Of a stretch of DNA of 64,000 bases, positions 25,901-37,900 are shown in pieces (position 1 is the first letter of the stretch; each line of letters begins with the position of its first letter). The notes beneath the pieces were generated by a model. That model saw nothing but the letters and a program-made list of their open reading frames with translations, was not told where the DNA came from and searched no databases. The position numbers and the translations under genes were made by a program. Source of the DNA: Bolinopsis microptera (lineage: Eukaryota; Ctenophora; Tentaculata; Lobata; Bolinopsidae); assembly GCF_026151205.1 (NCBI RefSeq), contig NC_087081.1, forward strand, positions 5,265,246-5,329,245, read 5' to 3'.

Positions 25901-28900
25901 GGATATTATCTTGTAGGTAGATACATGTAGATATTATCTTGTAGGTAGATGCAGGTGGATATTATCTTGTAGGTAGATATTATCTTGTAGGTAGATACAG
26001 GTAGATATTATCTTGTAGGTAGATACAGGTAGATATTATCATGTAGGTAAATACATGTAGATATTATCTTGTAGGTAGATACAGGTAGATATTATCTTGT
26101 AGGTAGATACAGGTAGATATTATCTTGTAGGTAGATACAGGTAGATATTATCTTGTAGGTAGATACAGGTAGATATTATCTTGTAGGTAGATACAGGTAG
26201 ATATTATCTTGTAGGTAGATACAGGTAGATATTATCTTGTAGGTAGATACAGGTAGATATTATCTTGTAGGTAGATACAGGTAGATATTATCTTGTAGGC
26301 AGATACAGGTAGATATTATCTTGTAGGTAGATACAGGTAGATATTATCTTGTAGGTATATACAGGTAGATATTATCTTGTAGGTAGATACAGGTAGATAT
26401 TATCTTGTAGGTAGATACAGGTAGATATTATCTTGTAGGTATATGCAGGTAGATATTATCTTGTAGGTAGATACAGGTAGATATTATCTTGTAGGTATAT
26501 ACAGGTAGATATTATCTTGTAGGTAGATACAGGTAGATATTATCTTGTAGGTAGATACAGGTAGATATTATCTTGTAGGTAGATACATGTAGATATTATC
26601 TTGTAGGTATATACATGTAGATATTATCTTGTAGGTAGATACAGGTAGATATTATCTTGTAGGTAGATACTGGTAGATATTATCTTGTAGGTAGATACAG
26701 GTAGATATTATCTTGTAGGTAGATACAGGTAGATATTATCTTGTAGGTAGATACATACATACATACACATGTTACATGGTAAGGTCTCCTCCTAGTCGTT
26801 GGAGTGGCCTGCATCACACACATCGCGTTGGCGGCGTAACATATGTCTCCACTGTACTCGGTTGATAGCCAAAGCTTCTGTTGTGTCGTTGTCGATGTTT
26901 TCAACACCTGTAAACTTAGCAGCATCTTCGAGTACGCAGGACTTCCAGTTCTTACGGGGTCTGCCCCTTGACCTCTTTCCATAATTTGGCTTCCAGTTCA
27001 ACAGAAACCTCGGTAGTCTAGAGTCTGGAATTCTAACTACATGTCCATACCAACGTAGCCTGGCAGCACTGATGAAAGTCTCAACTGACTTGATGCCAGC
27101 CCTCCTAAGAACTTCGTCGTTGGTCACATGAAAGAACCATTTAATCCTAAGGATCCTTCTCAAGGAGGTTTGATGGAAAACCTCGAAGCGTTTCATCTGC
27201 TTTTTGGTGGTGTTCCAGACTTCAGCTCCATACAACAAGATGGTGAGGACAGCAGCCCTATAGATCCTGATCTTGGTTGGAGTCTTTATAGTTCTGCTAT
27301 TCCAAATGTTCCAGAGCTGATGAAAGGCGCCATTAGCCTTCTGGATACGGACATCCAGGTCTCTGTTGATTGTCCCATCCCCACTGATAGTTGCACCCAG
27401 GTAGACAAAGTTGCTAACCTGCTCGACGGGTTCACCCTCAACCGACAGCTCAATACAATCATCCTTGATGAAAGGTCGCTGGGAGGCGCACTTGCTTACA
27501 GCCATGCATTGGGTCTTCTTTGCATTTATTCTGAGCCCAGCGTAGGAGCTGTAATGAACTAATAGATCAGTTGATTCCTGTAGGCCTTCCCCTGAGTTGT
27601 CCATAATAGCCATGTCATCAGCATAATCGGTGTCCAGAATGACCTTTTCCTCGACCGTCTTCATCTCTTTCTGCAGCACTGCGCCTTGACTGATGATCTT
27701 GTTGGTCTCAGCCAGAAATGCAGAAAAGTTTAGGCAGAAATTAAAGACAGGAGGTGCTTGAATGTCACCCTGACCTGTGCCTGAGTTAACATCAAACCAT
27801 TCTGTCAGCTCCCCATTAACCCTCACGGCACTCATGGTACCCCCAAAAAATGACTGAAATATTCTGACATATTTTTCAGGCAGCCCATAGTGTCTCATAC
27901 TGCACCAAATAAAGTCCCTTCTGATAGAATCGAACGCTGCCTTGAAATCCACAAAATTAATGTAAAGAGGAATGTTAAACTCAAGACAGTTATGAATAAT
28001 AGTTCGGAGAGAATAAATCTGATCAATACATGAGCGGTTCTGTCTAAATCCGCACTGATTCTCCCTGAGGAGACACTCCATACCAGCATGTAACCGCTTA
28101 AGAAGAATCATCTGAAAAAGCTTGGATGCTGTAGACCTTAAGGTGATCCCTCTGTTGTTCCCGCAGACTGAAGTGTCTCCTTTCTTCCCAATGACAATGA
28201 TCACACCCTTTAACCAATCTTCAGGAACAGTCTCTTCTTCCCACACTTTCTTGCATAGACACTCTAGTTGATCAACTAGAGCACTCGCACCATACTTCAG
28301 TTGCTCGTTAGTTATCCCGTCCACTCCTGGGCTTTTGTTGTTCTTAAGCTTTGTCAGGGAATAACTAATCTCGTCTCTGGTGGGTGGTCCATCCGAACAA
28401 GAGAGAGAGTTAAAGTGGGGTTGGGGTGGTACTGTATCAAGGTCGGCAAGGTCGACACTTGATAATGGAGGGTTCAGAAGTTCAGTAAAGTGCTCCTTCC
28501 ACCTGTCCCTCTGCTGTTGGGGATCCGTGATCTTCCTACCGTCCTTGTCCCGGACACAAGATGCTTGAGGCTTCTTGTTCTTACCAGAGATCTTCTTGAT
28601 CTTTGCCCATACCTCACGCTGCTGACCTTTGCTCGCTGCTCCCTCAAGATCAGTAGCTACTCTAACTGCCCAGTTATTGTCGTCTAGCTTGCTGCTTTTC
28701 TTGACTAACTTATTAAGTTTAGAATACTCTGACCTGTTAGCGTCTGAGTTTGGGTCTTTGCGCTTAAACTGTGCCCGCTGAATCAATAAATCCTTGGTCT
28801 TCCGTGACAGGTGTTGCTCCTTTGCCTTCCGGGGTCTTTTGCCTAGTACCTCCAGTGAGACATCAGTGACGGTCTGACTGAGATTACGCCACATATCCTC

Positions 28901-31900
28901 GAGGTCGACCTCACTATCCAGACTTGCAAATCGGTTTTGAAGAGCCACATTGTACTCTGTAACCGTAGTACTATCCCTCAGGCGCTCAATGGCAGGCACA
29001 TTGGGCCTGTTGGCGTTGATCTTTGTCACTGACTGAAGTTTGATTTTCAGCAGTCCTAGAACCAGATAATGATCGGAGCCGATGTCTGCCCCGCGACATA
29101 CCCTAACATCAAAAAGTGACTGACGAAACCGCTTTCCAATGCAGATATGATCTATCTGATTGACGGTGAGCCCGTTGGGCGACCGCCATGTTCCCTTGTG
29201 AATGTTCTTGTGCTCGAAGAGAGTTCCCCCGATGACAAGCTGGTTCGTCGCACAGAAATCCACAAGTCTTGTCCCGTTGTCATTTGATGAGCTATGGAGT
29301 GATTCCCCACCGATGACCGCTTCACTTCCATATCTGCCTGATGTTACTTTTGCATTAAAATCGCCGAGCAGTAACTTGATATCGTGACGAGGTAGCCCAT
29401 CAAATGTATCTGTGAGTGTCCTATAAAACTTATCTTTCTCACTCTCCTCTGCACCCTCAGTTGGAGCATAGGCCACAACAACAGAGATGTTGATTTGCTT
29501 ACTATGCAGCCTAGCAGTTAAAACCCGCTCCGATGTGGGAGTGAACGATATCAGGGAGTTTCTGATTCGTTTTGAAAGACTGAGACCGACTCCCTGTCTC
29601 TTGATCCCGTCGACTCTACCGGAATGGATGAGTAGACTGCCATTGTCCAGTAGAGTGGTGCCAGATCCAGGCATGTGAGTCTCGGTGATCCCCAAAAGAT
29701 CCAATCTGTACTGATCAATGTTTTGACTAAGTTGGTAGAGCTGTGTAGATGAGCTGACAAGAGATAGAACGTTCCATGTTCCAAAACGTAAAAACTGTTT
29801 GCAATAATTTACTGGATTGGATTTGTTGGAAGCAGGGTCAACATGGATGATCTGTTGACTAATAAATCTGGTCGGATGACGAGTACCCCCTCTTCTCATC
29901 AGGCGACTGGGGTCCCGTAGGCTTTGCTCAGCCTCCGTCATGCTGGAACCATCCGTCCTTGAATTGGAAGTAGCACTCCGTCCATTTGATGTGTGTGTTG
30001 TTTCAGTAGCGTTGTTATTTGAGGTGGAAGGGATGCTGGCCCTTCGCACCCGATGAACCGCATGCAGTCCTAACGAGACAGATGTCCCGGTTATATTTTT
30101 CGACCTGTACTGGTCTAGAGCCGCAGATACAGGTAAATGTTATCTTGTAGGTAGATGCAGGTGGATATTATCTTGTAGGTAGATACAGGTAGATATTATC
30201 TTGTAGGTAGATACAGGTAGATATTATCTTGTAGGTAGATGCAGGTGGATATTATCTTGTACAATGTACGTAGCTTGTGACTGATATTAGACCCTGGAGT
30301 GATTACCTGCTGTTAACTGAAAGAAAACACTTGAAAAACAATTCATCTAGTATTTAAATTCAAGTTTTATTTTTCGGAAACACTAAGTAGTGTCTGATAA
30401 TCACAGTTAAATGTTAACAGCGAAATTTCATATATTTATCTATACCCACGTTTTAAGGTGTACGGTCGTGAAGCAGATTCCAGAGAATCCTGACGTGTTT
30501 TTCACCGACTTGTCGGACGAGCTTCTCTCTCTGGACATGCCTTTTACAGACTGGGTGGAACGGAGCTCGGGTATGTTAGTTTTAATCATATAACCGATAT
30601 TTAATATGTTATCAAAGAATAAAATAGCAGGAAAATGTGTGATTCAAAATTTTAGACCTAGGCTATTACACCCACAGTTTTGGCGAAGATTTTTCTAATT
30701 TTTGTTGCATTTTATCAACCTGCAATCTGTATTTAAGTCCCGCTCAACCGTTCACTTATATATTATCTGCAGGCACGTTTAAGCCAGGGGGAGAGGTAGT
30801 GTTCGAGCTAACTTTAACTATCCAGAAACCTAAGCTCAACTCTTTTAACAGCGACTCTTTTGCGGGAGAGAAGGTTAGTGATTCAGTTGCATTAAAGATC
30901 AAATTTATTTTTCAGGAAGTACCATGATGAATTAACATGCAAATATCTGTAACGATATGTCTGTAACGCATTTATTCGTCATATAACTTAAAATAACTTA
31001 CATAAGTTAATTAATTATCAATGTAATTCATGTCAAATTGCAATTTTAAATCAATTCCCCCCAGTCAAGGATAGCTACGCCCAACAAAGTGAAACCAGTG
31101 AAAACACCAGTGAAAGTCAGGGCTCAGATCCGCCAACCACGTGATGAACCGGTTATACATCTGGATGGGGTGAAGGTTAAGAAGAGCAAAAACAGGAAGC
31201 CTCGAGACAATCAGGTATGCTTCAGGAATTTAAAGTAATATTTCCCAAATAAACAATTCATTACTGAGATCAATACACAAGTACCGATAAAACCAGGCAT
31301 TTGGTTGTTGAATTCAGGGACAAAAGGAAATCGCGGCATGTACGGAATCGCGATTTTTCCCATTATTTGCGACAAATTTTATGTATAGTTTAATGCATAG
31401 CCTGTTAAAATTCGCGGTATCGCGAAATTTTGCCAAAATAATCGGGAAATCCTTTTGTCCCTGTTGTTGATTGTTTGATCGGTGTTGGCTCAGTGTGATT
31501 TAAATAAATAACTGTAAATTAAAACACATTTTTCAGGGGATGCGTTTAGACCGACCTGAAGCTAAGAATGAAGATGAGAGGCACAGGATAAAGAGGGTAC
31601 ACAAGAAAGCAGATGCAAATAGCATCATAGCTCGCAAGGTTCGTCTACACTCTACAGTCTCACCTTTTCCTTCTCATTTAGGATATAAACCAGTACTAGA
31701 CAGGGACAAAAGGAAATCGCGGCATGTACGGAATCGCGATTTTTCCCATTCTTTGCGACAAATGTTATGTATAGTTTAATGTATAGTCTGTTAAAAATAG
31801 CGGTATCGCGATTTTTGGCCAAAATAATCGCGAAATCCTTTTGTCCCTGGTACTAGAGGAGCAATGTTATAAGAAAAATTATCTCTTTTCATTTTAGTTT

Positions 31901-34900
31901 AGATATTCATAATTATTATAATAATCGCTAGATCCCGGTTGTTTCTAGCTGAACTTCCATTAATATTATGATAGAGGAATTCACTGAATAATATTATATC
32001 AAATAGATGGCTGACACAAAAACAAGTTGAAATCATTTCCCACATGATTTCAATGACATACAAAGTTAATCTAGTTGCCCACTATGAATAAGACTAAAAT
32101 GGGACCACAAAACTTACTTCTAACCCTGAGACTTGGCCTAGCTGTCACCGTCATCACTCTCCAAATACTGCACTCAGACGAGCAGAACACCAGTTCCACC
32201 TCTCCCTGGCTTCGTGCCAAATCCACCTCCTCACATTCTACCATTCCTGAGATGTTGACACATATCTCCTCCCCTGTTATCTCCATGGTTATCTGGAATG
32301 GCATGGACTCGGTTACTTCTCCCAGAGCGTGCCATGTAGTGTGGTCCACTTGATGGGGATTCAGCTGAAACTAAGTCGGACTGTCAACTCATCAAGAATC
32401 AAGATCTTAATGAAGTCACATCTAACCCTCTAGTGCAACTATGTTTATATGGTTTTAATGTAACATTTAGTGTAAAATTTAAAAATACCCTGGAAGTGTC
32501 AAAAAACCTGGTATTTCCTGATGTTGATCAGTAAAAGAGGTATTGTCTCCTCTGAAGAGAAGGGTAAAGATGAGGAGAGTGGGAGGAGTGGGTTATACTC
32601 ACTTCCATCTCGTATCTCTAGATATCCCTGCAATCACAAAATTCATGTATGCAGATTTTGTTGTTCTTTTAGTTTTAGCGATTCAACATACATAACAGTT
32701 ATCTTATAAAAATAGTGCAGGAGTATAGCACTTGGAGTGAAAAATCTCGCCCTTATCAAAATGAACAGAGACACAGAGACACAGAAATACAGAAACACAA
32801 AGACACAGAAACACAGAGACATAGAGACACAGAGACACATACACACAGAGACATAGAGACATAGAGACATAGAGACATAGAGACACAGATACACAGAAAC
32901 ACATAGATACATAGACACATAAACACAGAGACACAGAGACACATAGACACATGCTGACTATAATACCTGTATCCCTAAGAGTGGGTCACAAGCTCTCTCT
33001 ACCGTCTCACCAAACACTACAACCATCTTATCTAACAGATCTCGTATCTTGAAAACTCTCTTCTTTGTGAGATCGTATTCCTGGAGTCTGGCACTCTTCA
33101 GGAACCACACAACAAGTATTAACCTTAAAACAAACATTCGGCCTAGAAGGGACCCTGTACAGTGGCTGATTTCAACTAGAAGGGACCCTGTACAGTGGCT
33201 GATTTCAACTAGAAGGGACCCTGTACAGTGGCTGATTTCAACTCCAACCTTCTGTACTGAGTCAGCTTAAACTACCAACACCAACTTATGAACGAACAGA
33301 ATGATAGTTATAAAACATAGGTTCTTGACAGTATACAACTGTTTACAGGGTGACATACTGTCTCTAATAATCTCTACACAGTGGTGCATGAGGCAGCAGG
33401 GGGGGGGGGGGGTAGCAACTAACAGTATGAAACATCACCTTCATTTACTTACGGTTATTGAGACTGTTTAGAGTGGAGGTGGAGTTACTGTGATTAATTG
33501 TAACACTATGGGTTCCTCATAATCATTAGTTTACCGTGGTGAATCAATGAAACCCGGTATAATATATTAATAAACTATTCAGCCAAAACCGCGAAATTTC
33601 GGTCAAGGAGACGGCAGAAAAGCTTCTCTTCTAAAATCTCTTCAAATTCTATTCTGATGATTTTCCGTTAATCGAGGCTTTCTTTGGGAATAGAACTTTC
33701 ATTACCTCAAGGCTCAATCGTGTCTTGTGCCATCTTCAGTGACCTTGCTAAATGATCATTCAAGAAAAATTCAGTCAAAACAGTGAAATTTGGGGGGGGG
33801 GGGGGGGGAGGGAAAGTGAAGTCTGTTCTCTACAAATACAACAAAAAGGTACTTTAGAAATGTTTACAGTACTAGGGAAATGTTTCTAACCAATCGACCA
33901 TATATTATATAATACGACTTACGACTGACTTGACTTAAATTTGGGGGGGGGGGGGGGGGGGGGGGGGGGTCGCAGAAAGCTGAAATCTGAAAATGTCCTA
34001 CCGGTAGGACATTTTCAAAATTTCCATTCCGTCAAAGCTTTCTCGGACGGAAATACTGGTTCCAATACGTACAATGATATGTAGTTTTGAATGGAATGTT
34101 ACAGGTTTCAAGGTCTAGGTAATACGCAGATAGTGTATAATAATGACCCGACCTGTTATAGAGCTAAACGTACCCAGGATAAAGAACCATGTGCCGTGTG
34201 AGCACAGACTGTAAAATATTAGGATTATAACTGCTAGATTAAGATAACTAACAGTTACTCACCCTGGGCCGTATTTAAAATATTTGTTTTTGAGGTTCTT
34301 CAATAGACCAACTTTAAAAAGAAAAAGCGTATCAATCAGTAATGTTTAATATATACTCACAACAACCTGACAGGTACGAGCGGAACAAAACATCGCTGCG
34401 CGTCAAGAACAACGCAACACTGAGCTTCAGCGTGCGCGCCAAGCTGCGCTGGAGCTACAGAAACTGCGACTGCAGCAGGAGACCATGTTGAAAGTGAGGA
34501 GATATGCTCGGCTGGATCACATGTACTGTGTAGCTCACAAACACATGTTAGTATTCTGTTGTGTTGGGGGCCGGGGGGGGGGGGGGGGGGTAGATAATCG
34601 TTACTCTGTAGATGTTGTTTAATTATTTTGAAGATTCTGACTTGTGATCTAAAATCATCTTGATCAAATTAACTTTTAAACGATTATAAACTATAAATTA
34701 TTACAGGGAGACGCCTGTAGTCCACGAGTACGAGGAGCATATTGAAGCGATAAAAGTGAGACCAGGGTATTACATTGACTGTATATCAGGTAATAGCCGC
34801 CAAGATTTATAATGTTGTAATTTTATGTTCATTCCTGGTGAGCAAAAACAGTTTTTTTTGTAAAGTTTCACGTGTTACTTTTGGCTGACTAATGTAATAA

Positions 34901-37900
34901 TTTCAGCTAATGAAGGTATAAAATCACTCCTACAAAGAGTGGGCGGTGACGACTCCCTCCGATGTTGTGGAATACCTTACATCGATCCGAAAGTATGATA
35001 ACTCATTATTTGCTATTTCCCAAAAATTATGATATTAACTACTTTCATACTAGTAAACTTGATTATAAAGAAAATGATATGCGATCGCGCTGCTATTCCT
35101 TACATGTGCATATTGTCTTCAGTCTACTATACATTTCTACGTTTTAGTTTACGATTATGTCTTAAAATGTTGGATCATTAGTTAAGACAACCGTGTAACT
35201 TTCGCTTTCAATCTGCATCTGTAACTTTCACTTTCACTCTGTTACTTTCACTTTCACTCTGTTACTTTCACTTTCACTCTGTTACTTTCACTGTTCAGGT
35301 GGTGTTTATGTTTGAGGATGCTGCAGGAAAGAGGTGCATCAAAATGGCACCTCCGGTAGCACCTAAACGATCTCCAGACCACGAGTTTGATGCTGAAATG
35401 CCCACAAGAGGAAAGAAAGTGAAGTCTGTTCTCTACAAATACAACAAAAAGGTACTTAAGAAATGTTTACAGTAGGGAAATGTTTCTAACCAATCGACCA
35501 TATATTATATAATACGACTTACGACTGACTTGACTTCAACGTCCGAACAGAGATAGTTTTCTTCAAAATCTGTCTATCCAGCATGAGTTTGTTAATCTCC
35601 TTGCTGTCGTCAAGCCCCGTGTCCTTCCGAAGAATGTCAATATATGTGAGATGTGGTCTTCCCCTTATATATAATATAGATTTATTAATTCATGAATTTA
35701 TCAATTAATCGATTAATTTTTAATCCACTTTACTTTCCAGAAAAAGGTGCCCGGATCTGCTGCATTCCTACACAGGAAACCTCACAGACATGACATTAAA
35801 CACAGCCAACAGGTAACTTTCCTTAATGCGAGACGATACTTTAACAAAATAAAATTAACACAATTAATTTTACATAATTACTGTAATTAGAAAGATTATA
35901 AATAATTGTAATTTAAATTTACATGATTAAATGAAACCGACTGCTTTCAGAGTGCCTCCCTGTACAATAATAATCAGTTTAAGAGTCGAGTGATGCAACA
36001 GATAAAAGCTTACCATGTTTCATCTGTTGACCAAAAATCTGCCGTAAGTTAATTTAAAGGAATCTTAAGATTGTGAGCTTTAAATTGTGAGGGAAATAAC
36101 GGAGAATATTTGCATACTTTATACTTATTTCAACGGATATAATCATTTTCTCGACTACAGTACCCTCACCGACACATCTAGAGATGGATCAGTCCGTAGG
36201 ATACTTATCAAACCAGCTAATTCAGCTATTGCCGTTATAATGAACCAACAATAAACTCAGTTGAACTCCACAGGAGTACAACAAGAAACCAGGGAGTGTC
36301 TCATTCCACCGAGTTATCACCCAGCTACCCACCACCAAACAGATTAGTCCCAGCAAGTACAAGAGTACAGACGGACAACCTGTCCCGATCCTGCAGTACA
36401 CCGGCCAGCCCCAACATGAACATGCCGGACAACATGCCGGACAACATGCCGGACAACATGCGGCTCAGTATGGAGGACAGTCTCAGAGTGGTTCTAGTGT
36501 GCTACCGGGGAGTAATGTGAGGGTATTCAGTGGGAATTCCAAACACTTTAGAGTGCTGGGAAGTCAAAAGAAGAGTATAAGTCCCAAGGAGAAACCCATA
36601 TTTCCAAGCGTAAGTCCACGCTGACTTTTCATTTCGATTGTCCAAATCTTCCGAGTTCCTTTAGCTGTACAATGGAGGGTTGGAGGCTAGTTTTAATCTG
36701 TAATATTATTAAAAGTGAGTACCTAATTAAAATATGCAAAATGAACCAAACCCTCTTTCTTCAGGAGTCTCCCAGGCTAGTTCTGCCCTACGTGTCCGAC
36801 TTTCCTAAGTTCCCTACTAACCGGACTGTCTCCGGAGAAACACTCACCAGACCACATACCTCTCATTCCGGACAACATTCCGGACAACATTCCGGACCAC
36901 ATTCCGGACCACATTCCGGGATGATAATCTCTCCTGCTAAGCAGATGGTTCCAGCTAGTGCAGCTCTTGAAAACATAGCTAAACGAGATGGTAAGTTACC
37001 TGCTTCCTGTTCTTCAAATATTTGCCCATTATTGTACCAGCATTTTTATGACTCAGAACTGTCTTCCAACATTCCACATCTTCCCTGTATTACCATCCTC
37101 TCGCATTAACATAGCACAATTTCAGAGCATAACTTCACAGACCCAAAATCACCACACCAAGAAGACCCCACCCGGATATCTGATATCTCTTCTAGATCCA
37201 CTACACACGTCCACCCTGAGATCACAACTAATGTTCCCTCTCATGAGGGGCAGGGTGGAGAGCACTCACTATCAGTTGAACCGCTGACACAATCTGAGAA
37301 AGTTTTAGTCGGTCTTACTGCCTCCTTTAATAAATCAGAAAAACGTTCTGTGACGTCAGTGTCAAGCCAAATAACGTCATCGGGAAACCAAATGAGTTCA
37401 TCTTCAAATCACGTGACGCCATCTTCAAATCACGTGACGTCATCACCTACCCACAAAACATCATCAACAAGAATTCATGCACCATCTGTGTCCTTATTAC
37501 CAAGGCTACCTCCTTTTCCTAGTATTCTTTCTGGCATGAAAATTCCTGAAAAATCCGACATTGTTGCCGTTCCAATAGGGGACATTCTACGAAATCCTGA
37601 CTATCAATATTGGGAGAGTCTGATAAATAGACCCAAATTGGTGACATGTGACCGTCTAACCAATGGTGAGCTTGCTCGTTGTTCATGTGCGTTGTTCATG
37701 TGCGTTGTTAACTGTACACGCATGTTTGTTATCTGTATACAGGTATATCCTCAGCTGTGTAACGATATCTACGTGAATCCAGTAAATTACTTTCGATATA
37801 ATACTTTCGATATGATACCAAGTACCCACGAATCCAATATCAAATATTTGGGTTATTGCACCACCTCATCCTGATTAAATATCTCATCATATTGTTTCCT

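Larger units (their letters stand above)
16081..30873 (+). other. KMT2A: KMT2 exons 21-23: divergent FYRN domain split by a 14.3 kb intron
   Basis: Exon 21 encodes [13 protein letters not shown], corresponding to the IGSMTIDCLG opening of FYRN. Exons 22 and 23 encode [20 protein letters not shown] and [10 protein letters not shown], which occupy the rest of the domain but have lost the usual YPVGY and YWS signatures. FYRN pairs with FYRC to hold the two halves of MLL together in other animals. The best acceptor for exon 22 (tag at 30455-30457) does not restore frame from exon 21; an acceptor ending at 30420 does, at the cost of about 12 extra residues of intron-like sequence. Confidence 0.6.

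Noticed and set aside
25430-26755. CRISPR-like array of 28 bp repeats
   Set aside because: The units are directly tandem with no variable spacers, in an animal genome. It is a minisatellite.
27128-27562. 144-residue plus-strand ORF
   Set aside because: Antisense shadow of the LINE reverse transcriptase on the minus strand.
36296-36520. Separate ORF with a MPDN repeat
   Set aside because: Wrong frame of KMT2 exon 32; the correct frame gives AGQH repeats and joins both neighbours in phase.
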